Of a DNA stretch of 64,000 nucleotides, positions 24,541-36,750 are shown in pieces. The stretch's first letter is position 1. Every line of letters starts with the position of its first letter. A program made the translations under genes and the position numbers. Below the pieces are notes generated by a model. That model was not told where the DNA came from, did no database searches, and saw nothing but the letters and a program-made list of their open reading frames with translations. Origin of the DNA: Ascaphus truei (Eukaryota > Chordata > Amphibia > Anura > Ascaphidae); contig WSYH01001192.1 in the NCBI GenBank assembly GCA_036426205.1, positions 62,001 to 126,000 of the forward strand, written 5' to 3'.

Positions 24541-25110
24541 CGTTACTTGTCATGTCGGCCTCATTTCCATGTTGCCAAATACCTTTCCCACTATAGCCGG
24601 GTTTATTGTTCATGTTTAACTATGGTTACACCTACCAACACAAGGGCCACTATACATCTTCTTGTACACCCCTTGCCACCTTCCTGCCAATTTGCGGCAT
24701 GACCGGGAGGAGAGGAACAAGGTAGAGGCGCTGAATGGCAGGTCAGTCACCGCAGCGCACAGAGGCACCAGGGGTTAAGTTTTAGGTGCACAGGACTTTT
24801 TGTGTGTGGTTTTTATCCCGGGCACCTTAAAATCCACTCCTAGTGCCTATGGTGCAGGCTGTGGCTGGCCATGTGATCTCTCTTCTCTGCAGGGGCTTCT
24901 GGGAGTTTAACTGCAACGCCTCTTCCAATAGTGTGGTATTTACAGATTATTGAACTAAACACCCCAGAAGCCATGACACCACTCAGGGATCAGCCAATCA
25001 GTGCAGAGCTTTAGTAACCACACCCCTTCCTCCGACACACAACTTCAGCCAGGTATGATCTGATCTGCTTTGCTAGAATTCACACTAAATACATTGTAAG
25101 CCTAAAATAC
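24541..25110. other. No feature seen
   Basis: Non-coding; no repeat family or frame is recognised. Confidence 0.5.
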
Positions 25111-25171
25111 AGCAGCTATTGGAATTTTGCAGTCAGATCCCATTGCCATTTCCATATGTGTTTTTTTTTTT

Positions 25172-25417
25172 TTACATTCTTAAACCTCTAGGTACCCGTT
25201 TGTGTTTGATGTACTCTCCAAAAGATACAAGTTCCCAAAAAGCTCTTGTTTCTTGTTCTAACAGCTTGGTAAGAGTGAGAACTTTAGATGGTAAATCAAC
25301 AATATTATCCTCTAAATTGATATCTTCACAAAGCATTTGGCCCAACTGTACACTTCTATTATTTCTATTTTGCAAACTTGACATAAGGGAGGTGGTGAAG
25401 GCAGATGTAGACGCCAC
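25172..25417 (-). pseudogene. Possible Penelope-like element ORF fragment
   Basis: An 81-codon minus-strand frame ends in ...ELVSFGEYIKHKRVPRGLR. The YI-x-x-(K)R-(I/V)PRGLR motif resembles the region upstream of the reverse transcriptase in Penelope-like and related vertebrate retroelement proteins. It is short, with no catalytic motif and no neighbouring coding sequence. The family assignment rests on that one motif. Confidence 0.35.
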
Positions 25418-25909
25418 GATGGAATACTCTCCCTATTGTTAATACTACAGGCACACCAAAGTGATCTAGGAAAAATACGAAATGGTGGCTGACATGTAAT
25501 GAAGGTGCCACTACCAAAGCTTGAGTAAATATAAGGATAAATGAAAAAAGGGGAACACCCATTCGAACTGGCACTGGTTCGCCAGCCGTTTTGGAGCCCA
25601 AGGGGGACCTTCAGAGGCACCGTAACTTTTCAGGGCCACACAATATATACCCCCAAAAAGGTGCAAACACGGGAAGGGGAAGAGGTAAATGTTGCTAAGC
25701 AACAACATATTGCATTATACAGATCAACGGACGAGGGAGAGGTGGTTAAAATATGGCAGAGCTGGCGCTGTAGGGGTGGGGAATATTCCATACAGATACC
25801 TATGCACATTTGCACGTACACAGAGAAGGCAAAGTGAGTGACTGAGCAATGGTAACGTTGGAACAGTGAGAGCAATTATATCTATGTCAAGTGTCCATGT
25901 CTGAATAGT
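25418..25909. other. No feature seen
   Basis: Short frames only (a 98-codon + strand frame at 25541-25837 has no recognisable motif). Confidence 0.45.
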
Positions 25910-27076
25910 ATGTACTATGTACTGAAATGGACCACCCTTCTCACATTCTCCATACTCTTGGTATTCGGAACAAAGCTCTATCCTGGATCTCATCCTACCT
26001 CTCCCATCGTACTTTCAGTGTCTATTTTGCTAACACCTCCTCCTCCTCTATTGATCTCTCTGTGGGGGTACCCCAGTGCTCTGTCCTGGGACATCTTCTC
26101 TCTGTACACACTCTCTCTAGGTGACCTAATAACATCTTTTGGGTTTAAATATCACCTCTATGCTGACGACACACAAATATACTTTTCAACACCCGACCTT
26201 ACACCTGCTGTACAAACCAAAATTTCTGAATGTCTATCTGCTATATCATCCTGGATGGCCCTCTGCCGCCTTAGACTAAACATGGCTAAAACAGAGCTCC
26301 TCATACTTCCTCCCAAACCTGGCCCTACTACCTCCCTCCACATTACTGTTGGAACTACGATCATTCACCCAGTAGCCCAAGCACGCTACCTAGGGGTCAC
26401 ACTCAACTCCTCTCTCACATTCACCCCTCACATTCAAAACATTTCTAAAACTTGTCGCTTTTTCCTCCGCAATATAACAAAGATACGCCCTTTCCTCTGT
26501 TGCTCGACTGCTAAAACTCTGACTCAGGCCCTCATTCTCTCCCGTCTTGATTACTGTAACCTCCTGCTGTCTGGCCTTCCTGCCTCTCACCTGTCTCCCC
26601 TACAATCTATCCTAAATGCTGCTGCCAGAATCACTCTACTCTTTCCTAGATCTGTCTCAGCATCTCCCCTCATGAAATCCCTCTCCTGGCTTCCGATCAA
26701 ATCCCGCATCTCACACTCTATTCTTCTCCTCACTTTTAAAGCTTTACATTCTTCTGCCCCTCCTTACATCTCATCCCTAATTTCTCTTTATGCACCATCC
26801 AGACTCTTGCGTTCTTCTCAAGGATGTCTTCTTTCTACCCCTTTTGTATGTAAAGCCCTCTCCCGCCTTAAACCTTTTTCATTGACTGCCCCTCACCTCT
26901 GGAATGCCCTTCCCCTCAGTACCCGACTAGCACCCTCTCTATCCACCTTTAAGACCCACCTTAAGACACACTTGCTTAAAGAAGCATATGAATAGCACTG
27001 TAGATATTCTGAACACATGATACATAAAGCTTGGCCCCCTGCAGACGCACTTACCAGAACTCCCTCCTACTGTCTG
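25910..27076 (+). pseudogene. L2-like LINE: reverse transcriptase C-terminal half and 3' UTR
   Basis: Encodes the palm-to-C-terminal part of an L2-clade reverse transcriptase, used for target-primed retrotransposition. From about 26096 the long frame (to 26995) reads [12 protein letters not shown], then the catalytic YADDTQIYF (YADD at residues 84-87), [12 protein letters not shown], and the terminal [10 protein letters not shown]...[10 protein letters not shown] typical of the family. The preceding part, with [10 protein letters not shown] and GVPQCSVLG, lies in another frame (25927-26100), so there is a frameshift near 26095. The element is 5' truncated: no endonuclease domain is present. 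The 3' UTR (26996-27076) matches the L2 tails in the tandem units but stops early at a family B repeat. It is not a host gene. Confidence 0.92.
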
Positions 27077-27082
27077 TAGAGA

Positions 27083-27612
27083 GAGAAAGGGGGTGGCCCG
27101 GTATTAAAGGGGTTGCACCCCATTTGACCATCCCCTGACCTCACCAGGGAGACAAGGGGTTAACTGGGCTACGGTCCAGAAATGTGGTTTAACCCTTGTT
27201 ATAGCATGAAAATGTATATTCCCCTGTCCCCATGCTTTGTTATATCTTGTTATATCAATGTCTGCATCACACACACACACTGGGATCCTTCCGGGAGGGC
27301 AAGGGTTAATAGTTCTTTAGTGATTATAGCCCTTTGTGTAATTTTCCCGCCTTTTCAGGCACCATTTTGCAGAGTCCCATAGGCCGCTATTAGAGCTCAA
27401 TGCATTTCAATGGCGGATCTTGCGGTTTTGGACCTGTTTCCCTCGAAGACCAGCAGGTGGCGTCCGAGAGGAGGAGCGGCGGTTCCCCATTGTAAGTCAA
27501 TGGGCTCATTGACTTCAATGGTGATTCCTCGACGGCGCTTTCCAGGAACGAGTTGGCTGCCGTTCAAACCGCAAAGCGGATACTTTTTCTGAAAAAGAGC
27601 TTTGATCACTGA
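27083..27612 (+). repeat. Dispersed repeat family B, longest copy
   Basis: Runs from 'gggggtggcccggtattaaa' through 'caccattttgcagagtccca' and 'gtaagtcaatgggctcattg' to 'gaaaaagagctttgatcact'. Inverted relative to the copy at 59745-60310. It carries no conserved frame, so it is probably a non-autonomous element. Confidence 0.75.
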
Positions 27613-27739
27613 TTAGTCAAGTTCAACGTTAAGTGGCGTGGGAAAGGGAGTTAAAGTGACTTGCTTTTTATGTACTGTATTTGGGGGTTGTCTTTGGGGG
27701 TTTATTCATCAAATTATTATGATGAACTGCCTTTTGAAA

Positions 27740-28210
27740 TTACAGTGCTATTAACTATTTCAGCCACACACCTCCAGAGTTTTTAATCCCTCCCTAGCCA
27801 AGCGTCAATCGGCTGAGTCACCCTATCCTACCAACCCCCTCTCTCCACTGGGTCATTAATCTTCTGCATATTGCCATTGTTTTCTTAATCCACTCATAGC
27901 CGAGCTACAGTACAAAGACTGCGTCTAATCACACCATCCCCCTCCCCCAACCCTTAGAGGCCTGTTGTGTTAACGGTAACGCTTTGGAAAATCCCCTCTC
28001 GAATTTGAAATGTAAATCTGATGTGCACAGCACTGTGAGAATTGAGAGTAAACTGATACTGTATTTCATCAGGGTGTGAAAACATTTGTCAGTCATTATG
28101 GTTTACAGTCACATGTTTTAAATACAATACAGTACATTCTTTAATATCTTTAAAATAAAAATATATAAATATATAAGTATAATTTAAAATAATCCGTTCT
28201 GTGGGTCTGA
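27740..28210 (+). repeat. Inverted-repeat arm, matches 33905-34310 in reverse
   Basis: Segments such as 'gatactgtatttcatcaggg' and 'ccctctctccactgggtcat' recur as reverse complements at 33905-34310. Together with the direct repeats next to them, they show that this block was duplicated in both orientations. Confidence 0.85.
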
Positions 28211-29061
28211 GCGGGTTGAATTGGAGAAACATTTACAAAACATTCTTATTAATTGGTGCACTGTAGGGGTGGCTGTCAATGATTGATTCGCAGGAAAGTG
28301 AATACATATTTATTTTATTTTATCAGGAACCAAAAAATACAAATATAAAAATAATCAGGAATAATACATAATGCAGTCTTTATTAAGTTCTTTTGGCAGC
28401 TTGAAATTGGATAACCATTTGGAAAACATTTGGAAAACATGGGGAAACATGAGTAATGCACATTTATAAGAATATTATTTAATACTATATACAGTACTGT
28501 AATGTACTGTATAATATATATACTATATACTGTATAGTAATATTATTTTTCCCGTCTTTATCTTTTCCTCATTCTGTCTGCAGTACAGTATTTCATTGAG
28601 AGAGGAGAGGTTTTGTGTACATCATTACTGCTGTTTATATACTGTACATTTGACTGTACAAGCAGATTTGACTGGACACAACGCCCCCATCTCCCCTAGG
28701 CCACCCTTTTTCCTGGAACGACAAGAAAACAAAAAAATAGTGCAGTTACTGTACTGTACTGTACTATATGTGCGTACTGTACTTTATTATGGCAGAACTA
28801 CTGTAGGTGGCTGGTGCAGCTTTCTCTGGAAAGAAAAAAATGGAGCAGTTAGTAGGCAGTTACTGTAGTACTGTCAAACTAGTCTACTGTACACTGGAAC
28901 TACTGTATACTCTGACTACTGTTAAATTCTATGTACTGTAACCTGATGGCTGGTGCTGCTCTCTCTGTAAAGAAAAAACTAACTACTGTATGCTCTTACT
29001 ATCTGGAAAGAGTATAAAAAAAGTCTGGAAAAAATATGTGCCATACTTACCTGTATCATAC
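28080..29061 (+). repeat. Direct-duplication unit I, AT-rich left part
   Basis: Collinear with 34345-35260 (shared landmarks: 'gattgattcgcaggaaagtg', 'cttttggcagcttgaaattg', 'gtctgcagtacagta'). It is unusually rich in TACTGTA/TACAGTA motifs. No coding sequence. Confidence 0.85.
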
Positions 29062-29076
29062 AGTACTTACAATACT

Positions 29077-30439
29077 TACAAAAGCCAGCCTTGACAAAGC
29101 AGTACTAGCGAAACGTACGTCGGCGATTGATGACGTCATCACGTCAGAGGGGCGGGACATGTGCTTACGGTCGGAGCGCTTCCTATCCCCAGCAGGCTCC
29201 GAAATGAGGCTTCGCTACTACAGCATTCTGTAAATAGTTATCTAAACCACGAGCGCACCCCTGGCTGATACATTTGAGCACCCGGTTTCCAGCTGATGGT
29301 GCCCGACCATGTCATTAGAGGTATGCTCGTGTACACAGGACGAATGAATCCCGTGATTCCTCCATGGTTCATGTTAACAGGCACTACTTGTGTACTGTAG
29401 TAGCACTTACCAATCTTGCTCTCTACACTGTATGGATGCACACATGACTATATGATTCATGTTTACAGGCACGACTAGTGCACTGTAGTAGCAGTTACTG
29501 ACTTTATACCCTATGGAAACACACATGACTATACGATTCATGTTAACAGACACGACTTGTGCACTGTTCAGCAGCTACTGACTCTGCACTCCATACTGTC
29601 TCCATACAGGCGGGGCAATTTACGGTCCCTATGCATGTGAACTGGCACTGTGTGTGCAATCATAGAGTCATTATTGATACATCTACGACCTACTGATCAC
29701 TGGGCCGTACAGATACTCACCTTGATACTTACCTGTGTGGATATCTGCACATGTCCCTGCTGTAGATCACTATCACACCATTCTTTACATACTGTGGTGG
29801 TAGTAACTAGGACCTAGGAGTCTGGACCCTATATTACCATCTACATACGGTTCCCCATATTGGGAATCTAACATGTTAACAGACACTACTTCTGTACTGT
29901 TTAGATAACCACTAATACGCACTGCTTATTTGCTAGTAGGCTTATAGTTATTCACTGTGACTATCTACCTCAGCACGTACAGTATCTGGCCATATCCTTA
30001 TCATAGGACATCAGTGTTATCCCCTACCACATACTACGGTGGGGACTATACTGATATGGGCAGTTGTCTACATCAGCATTGGTCAATATAGGCGTTTAGA
30101 TAGCACATGGACTGTTACCCTGGTCCATTCGTCCAATTTTAATTCGCTGTATACTGGCTCATAATAGTATCTCACTTGACCCACAGCGTTTCCCCTATAT
30201 TTTATTGTTCTGAATCACGACTCAAATAAAGGATTATATAATTTTACAGTTCACTCACTCCTCCCCATCACCACATGATATCTGGTATACCTGTTCATAA
30301 ATACTAGTGTGTGAGTGCTCTCCTTGGGGCTCTTGCTCTTTTGTTGTTACCCTATCTGTTTATCCCCTGATAGTAGCACCTCCACTTCACATACATCCAG
30401 CTAGCAGTAGCGAGGGTTCCCTTCCCCCCCTCTCCCTCT
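29077..30439 (+). mobile_element. 1.36-kb insertion with 15-bp target duplication
   Basis: Flanked by agtacttacaatact on both sides (29062-29076 and 30440-30454), and absent from the paralogous site in unit II (near 35245), so this is a clean insertion. It begins with a hammerhead-like core (29091-29122). It has a polyadenylation-like 'aataaaggattatataattt' near 30226. Three ~90-bp direct repeats with 'attcatgttaacaggcac'-type sequence lie near 29360, 29455 and 29545. No protein is encoded. The long target duplication indicates retrotransposition; I infer a non-autonomous Penelope-related or retrozyme-like element. Confidence 0.8.
29091..29122 (+). ncRNA. Hammerhead-like core at the 5' end of the insertion
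   Basis: TTGACAAAGC, a short GC...GC pairing, then GCGAAACGTACGTC. It has the spacing of CUGAUGA / stem II / GAAAC with a GTA cleavage site. The catalytic CUGAUGA is degenerate (TTGACAA), so it is probably inactive here. Confidence 0.4.
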
Positions 30440-30465
30440 AGTACTTACAATACTACAGCACAGTA

Positions 30466-32380
30466 CTACTTTCCTAATGCTTGCCCATTACGCGCGATGA
30501 CAATGGGCAACACAGTGGCAATATGGTCTATATATTTATTGCAGCGTTCCATGGTGAGCACATTGTTCCAAAAACTCATTATGCCTTTCAACAACTCGTC
30601 CTTTTTGGAGGGTTTCGCCACTTTCCGGATATCGTTCTTCAGCTGATGCCAGACCATTTCGATCGGATTGAAGTCTGGCGATCTGTCATTGGAAAGAAAG
30701 GACAATTGGTTTAAGAGCTAAAAACAGTGGGGAACAAAAATGGGACACAGTCTACTGCACTTACTACGCTGGCGTCTTCACCCAGTTGATGCCGCGCTCA
30801 AGGATATGCGCCGTTGACGCGGTGTGCTTGGGATCGTTGTCCTGGTAGAAGCGGTGACCATTGGGGAAGTCGCGTGTTATGTATTGCACTATCTCGGGCA
30901 TAATGTTGTCTTGGAAGAAAGCTTTATTCATGATTCCTATAGCAAGCAAGAAAAAGGCTCAAAAAAATGCACAATAGTACAGTACAGTGCATACGGTAAG
31001 GCAACTAGTCAAGTACACTGCATTAGGCGACATATATTTGATAAATTTACCTTCAAAGTGACAATGCATCCAGTCCACGCCTAGAGATGGCACCCCACAC
31101 ATGCAGCTTCACAGGGTGTTTTGGCCGTGGCTTCAAGATATGCGGCCTTTTTTGTGGAACGCAAATCCTGCAAATCTCTCCAGCGACACACGTAGACTCA
31201 TCAGTGAAGATGCAATCCTGGAAAGTCTCCCGCTGTCGATCCATGCCTGGGCTGGATCACTCTTTGATTTTTGTTTGCGTCCCGTATCATGGGTACGCTC
31301 TGTAATGACAAGGAATAAAAAAAATTAGCGGCACAGTGCAGTACAGTTTGCGAAACAACACTTTTACCTCCCTGTACTTCCAGTACTAAACCTCACAGTC
31401 CATATTTCCATCAATGCTGAGTCTCATCTTCTTTATGCTGCTCTCGTACAGTCAGGTTGTGCTTTTTTGCAGAGTGTTTTTAACACCTTAATGCACTCCT
31501 CTCATTATTTCGCTCACTTAATTTGTCCACCAGATAGTTGTCTCCCTACAATGTAAAGAAATTATATGTTTTATTAATATGCGAGCAATATAAATGATAT
31601 AAATGTTAAATGTTGTAATATACAGTCCAAGTATAATATACAAAAATGCTAATACCTTTTGTCTATAAATATAAAAATATACATAATAAATATACTGTGT
31701 GTAATATAAATATAAATATACATCCTATATTACTGTACTGTATAACCGTTGTAAGATTAATTGAATATACAAAAATGTATACTGCTGTCTATAAATATAA
31801 ATAGACAAAATATATATATTTTTGTATAAATAAATAAAAAATATACTGTTAAATAAATATAAATTACATCCTACTATATACCGTTGTAAGATAATTGAAA
31901 TATACAAAAAAGTAATGCTGTACTATATAAATAACAAAATATATATTACTGTTGTTATAAATATAATATACAAAATACATATACTGTTGTAATATAAATA
32001 TAAATATCATCCTATGTATACCGTTGTAAGATTATTGAATATACAAAAAATGTATACTGCTGTACCATAAAATAAATAGACAAACTACTGTATGTTGTAA
32101 ATAAAATCAACAGAAATAACAAACAGTCATTACAGTAGGATACAGAACTGTATAGTGAGATGTAAGTTACAGTTTTCTATATTTTATTTTGTTAAGTTTT
32201 ATAAATTTACTTACGCGTAGTTTACCCTTGGTGCCCTTTTCCGGTCTCTGTTTTGTCCGTATGCATGATAGCTCACGTGGTTTGATGGCACAACGAGGCC
32301 AGAAGTAGCAACCAGCATTGGATTAGCAGCAATTCCGGGGTCCGCTCTTGTACATCGCCTTAATTAGCAGCTGGGCTCCG
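30466..32380 (-). pseudogene. Tc1/mariner-like transposase with introns, copy I
   Basis: DDE/D transposase of the IS630-Tc1-mariner group; it would cut and paste the element carrying it. On the minus strand, exon-like blocks lie at about 32215-32380, 31393-31545, 31051-31299, 30768-30936 and 30466-30682. They are separated by GT...AG intervals of 669, 93, 114 and 85 bases. Joining these restores known family motifs: an HTH part with SIKKMRLSIGW (seen in copy II), CIFTDEST (first D), HVWGAISRRG, then [11 protein letters not shown] (second D). After the last intron follow NWVKTPA and SPDFNPIEMVW (E). About 31 residues separate the last D and E under this splicing. It is broken by a one-base loss near 31225 and other indels. 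The introns are unusual for this superfamily. Confidence 0.82.
31546..32214 (-). repeat. AT-rich minisatellite filling intron 1 of transposase copy I
   Basis: Repeats of 'taccgttgtaagattaattg' and 'gtatactgctgtac...' blocks with period ~120-165 bases make up most of the 669-base interval between exon 1 and exon 2. The same array is longer (828 bases) in copy II. Confidence 0.82.
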
Positions 32381-32384
32381 TTGA

Positions 32385-33440
32385 AATCTTTTGTAACAGT
32401 TTTTGCTCAAAGAAAGAAATAGCAAACACAAGAGTGTTGTACCTATTCGAGGTTGAGGATTTATTATATGTCAGTCCATTCCACAATAATGGTGTGTATT
32501 TATACGTAATTGATCACATTGAGTAGGCAACTTTAGCTGTGTACCTGTACCAGATTAAACGGCACACACTTTGCATAGCCCACCACTCCATGATCTTTAT
32601 CTGAACTTGCCCTTGTCCAGATACTGTACGCATTGTGCACAGCTTCCATGGAGCAACCCCGTTCTATGGACGCAAGACCCTCACCTCTGCCGTGCCTGTC
32701 ATGCTGAAAAAGCGAAAGGCGTTTGCGTTCTCACAGCCAAGGGCCAAAGCGGCAGGCTAAGGCAATAAAGAAAATCTTCTGCTGACCCCAAAGGTTAAGG
32801 GTTTAATTAGACGTAAGCCTCATTATGTGAGAAATATACGGTGATGTTACTCTCGACACAAAACGATTGGCAGCCAACATCGAAATCCGCAGACCACTTC
32901 CCCATATGCTTCGACGACCTCGCTGTATAGCTGTCCCTGAAATCTTCATCCCATCTTCTCCACCCCCATCTTCTCCGGTTCCATCTGACGACGCTGCCGC
33001 CTCTGAAATCCACGGGTCCTGTCTCTCTTTGCGCTTAGACGAATCTGCTTCTCGCCCGGAAATCCATAGGTCACTTTCTCATCCCTCTTCGACACGCTGC
33101 GTTCTCTCTACAGGTATCCACAGGTAAACCTCCTCCACTCTCTCGATGCTGCTTTGTCATGGAACCACCCATCTCATCCTCGTTGAACCCATCCCCCCAG
33201 ATGTCCAGACGCCATGCACAAGACGCAGCTCGTTAGTACGGATGCTGAATGGGATAAGTGTGGATCTCCCCGGAATTCTATGTGCTGGCAAAGATAGATC
33301 TGCTTCTGGAGACCATGTAAATGTGGAGCAATGGATGCTACAAATGGAACAACGGATGGATAACGGATGGAGAAGATAGAGGCTGAAATTGCGGGCATAC
33401 ATTATTTGCTCGGTGCTAATGCCCCTGTTTCCCGAGCCAG
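32385..33440. other. Region between the two transposase copies
   Basis: Frames of up to 86 codons (32571-32768, 32867-33127) show no recognisable domain and no conserved context. Copy II has no counterpart to this segment. I see no supported gene. Confidence 0.45.
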
Positions 33441-33443
33441 AGC

Positions 33444-33918
33444 AGGATAAAATTTGCCCCTAGATGTTAGGAACCCCCTCACTTGACCCCAACAGGTCCG
33501 AGCAGTAATGGCGGAAGAAAGGTGACGCCGGCGAGGAGAGGTCCTACATTGAGCGTAATGGCGGGAGAAAGCTTTGAACCGGCTAAGTCAGAATGAACAG
33601 AAAACCTGGAACCCACAACTCCGTTCTTGTTCACCTAAAGGGCTCAGATTCGGTCACCATGTAGTCCTAGTTGCGGCAGGATTGCATGGCAAATTGCGAC
33701 CCTCTCGTGGCAACAGAATGGAGTCAGGGTAATGTTAAAATTCAGGTTCTGCCATTGACTTGCATGGCAGAAAAAAAGCCCTTTGGTAATGTGTTTTAAA
33801 CTGTCTTTTGGTATCTCGGTTCCGGGGGTCGTGCAAGGCTGATATTTTGCCACTATGGCAAGGGTCCTTCCCATGAGGACCAGGAGAATTTCAACCCACT
33901 CAGACCCACAGAACGGAT
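33444..33918 (-). repeat. Dispersed repeat family A (reverse copy)
   Basis: Reverse-oriented relative to 59185-59740. Shared landmarks, read on the minus strand, include 'cacgagagggtcgcaatttg', 'gccatgcaagtcaatggcag' and 'ttgcccctagat'. The family start 'ccgttctgtgggtctgag' is also present at 28195. Confidence 0.75.
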
Positions 33919-34310
33919 ATTTTAATTATATATTATTTATATTTTTATTTTAAAGATATTAAGAATGTACTGTATTGTATTTTAAAACATGTGACTGTTA
34001 AACATACTGGACTGACAAATGTTTTCACACCTGATGAAATACAGTATCAGTTACTCTCAATTCTCACAGTGCTGTGCACATCAGATTTACATTTCAAATT
34101 CGAGAGGGATTTCCAAAGCGTTACCGTTAAAACACAGGCCTCTAAGGTTGGGGGAGGGGGATGGTGATTGACGCAGGCATACTGAGTCTTGTAGTCGGCT
34201 ATGGTGGATTAAGAACACAATGGCAATATGCAGCAAGATTAACGACCCAGTGGGAGAGGGGGTTGGTAGGAGGGTGCTCAGCCGATTGACGTTGGCTAGG
34301 GAGGGCTTGA
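33905..34310 (-). repeat. Inverted-repeat arm, partner of 27740-28210
   Basis: Reverse complement of the earlier block, immediately followed by the direct copy starting at 34345. Confidence 0.85.
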
Positions 34311-34344
34311 GAGGAAAAACTGATATTGATCAGTGGTGTTTGTT

Positions 34345-35341
34345 TGTGTGAAAAGATTGTCAGTCAGTATGGTTTAACTGGCAGATTGAAATCGGAGAAG
34401 GAGAAACATTTACAAAACATTCTATTCATTGGTGCACTGTGGGGTGGCTGTCAATGATTGATTCGCAGGAAAGTGAATAAATATTTATTTTTTTATCAGG
34501 AACCAAAAATACCAAAAATAAAAATAATCAGGAATAATAACATAATGCATTTTATTAAGTTCTTTTGGCAGCTTGAAATTGGATAACCATTTGGAAAAAT
34601 TGTGAAAACATGGGAAACATGAGTAATGCACATTTATAAGAATTATTTTTAGACTACTATATACAGTACTGTAATGTCATGTATAATATATATACTATAT
34701 ACTGTAAGTAATATATTTTTTCCCGTCTTTATCTTTCTTCATTCTGTCTGCAGTACAGTAGCATTGAGAAGAGGAGAGGTGTGTACACATTATGCTGTTT
34801 ATATACTGTAACATTTGACTGTACAAGCAGATTGCTGTACTAGCACAAAACCCCCACCTCTCCCCAGGCCACCCCTTTTTCCTGAACGACAAGAGAAAAC
34901 AAAATAGTGCAGTTGACTGTACTGTAGTGCGTACTGTACTGTATTATGGCAGAACTACTGTAGGTGGTGGTTGCAGCGACGCTTTCTCTGGAAAGAAAAA
35001 AAAATGGAAAGAGCGAGTAGGCAGTTACTGTTAGTAGTACTGTCAAATGTCTACTGTACTACTGAACTACTCGATACCTCTGACTACTGTTAAATTCCTA
35101 TGTCATGACTGTAACATGATGGCGTGGTGTGGTGCTTGTGCGGCTATCTATGGTCAAAGAACAAAACTAAATACTGTACTGTATACCTTATATTGGAAAG
35201 AAAAAATCTGATGCCATATTACCTGTATCATAACTGTACTTAAATATCTCAGCACAGTACTACTTTCCTATGCTTGCCCATTACGCGCGATGACAATGGG
35301 CAACACAGTGGCATATGGTTTATATATTTATTGCAGCGGTC
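34345..35341 (+). repeat. Direct-duplication unit II, left part
   Basis: Direct copy of 28080-29061 that continues without the 29077-30439 insertion straight into the transposase C-terminus (35270 onward). It has many single-base differences from unit I, mostly indels. Confidence 0.85.
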
Positions 35342-35768
35342 CACGGCCGAGTAAGCACCGACACAATTTATCTCGAGAAAAGCATACCCCCAGTATTGTT
35401 ACCTGGCAGATACCTGGAATGCGCGCGTCCCTCACTCTGACAAGCCCCGTTGCTGTTTGCCTTCCCAGCCGGGAGGGTACATGCCTGGCTGAAGGGGCGG
35501 CTAGATCTGTTAAATGCATAATGATTAGGATTTATAGGCTGGCAATTGCTTCGCTGTCTACCAGCATGGAATAAAGTCAGAATTGTAATGCAGTTATTAT
35601 ATATATATACTGTGCAGTATTGCAGCCAGCGGGAATAAAATGCTTCAATCCCTGCCTGGAAAATACCCCAATGCACTCGGGCAGAAAACAGTCACAAACC
35701 TCAATACACCCGGGTATACCCGAATTCGTGGGACTAGCCGAGCTCGAATAAAGTGTGTCGCCAGTGTA
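35342..35768. mobile_element. ~430-bp insertion in the last exon of transposase copy II
   Basis: Copy I is continuous where copy II has this extra segment (gtccacggccgagtaagcac...). It replaces 'ttccatggtgagcacattg' and interrupts the C-terminal coding part. It contains 'gggaataaaatgcttcaatc'. The family is not recognised, and no clear target duplication is seen. Confidence 0.6.
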
Positions 35769-36750
35769 CATCATTCCAAAAACTCATTATGCCTTTCAAC
35801 AACTCGTCCTTTTTGGAGGGTTTCACCACTTTCTGGATATGGTCCTTCAGCTGATGACAGACCATTTCGATCGGATTGAAGTCTGGAGATCTGTCCTTGG
35901 AAAGAAAGGACAATTGGTTTAAGAGCTAAAAACAGTGGGGAACAAAAATGGGACACGGTCTACTGCACTTACTCCGCTTCACCCAGTTGATGCCGCGCTC
36001 AAAGATATGCGCCGTGGACGCGGTGTGCTTGGGATCGTTGTCCTGGTAGAAGCGGTGACCATTGGGGAACTCGCGTTTTATGTATCGGGCACAATGTTGT
36101 CTTGGAAGAAAGCTTTATTCATGATTCCTATAGCAAGAAAAGAAAAGTGCTCAAAAAACTGCACAATAGTACAGTACAGTGCATACGGTAAGGCAACACT
36201 AGTCAAGTACACTGCATTAGGCGACATTATATTTGATAAATTTTACCTTCAAAGATGACAATGCATCCCGATCCACGCCTAGAGATGGCACCCCACACAT
36301 GCAGCTTCACAGGGTGTTTTGGCCGTGGCTTCAAAGATATGCGGCCTTTTTTGTGGAACGCAAATCCTGCAAATCTCTCCAGCGACACAGTAGACTCATC
36401 AGTGAAGATGCAATCCTGGAAAGTCTCCCCGCTGTCGATTCATGCCTGGGACTGGATCACTCTTTTGATTTTGTTTGCGTCCCGTATCATGGGGTACGCT
36501 CTGTAATGACAAGGAATAAAAAAAATTAGCGGCACAGTGCAGTACAGTTTGCGAAACAACACTTTTACCTCCTGTACTGTCCAGTACTAACCTCACACGT
36601 CCATATTTCCATCCAATGCTGAGTCTCATCTTCTTTATGCTGCTCTCGGATACAGTCAGGTTGTGCTTTTTCTGCAGAGTGTTTTTAACCCTTAATGCAC
36701 TCCTCTCATTATTCTCGTCACTTAATTTGTCCACCAGAATAGTTGTCTCC

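Noticed and set aside
32571..33402. Frames of 65-86 codons between transposase copies
   Set aside because: Short, overlapping on both strands, without motifs or paralogous support.
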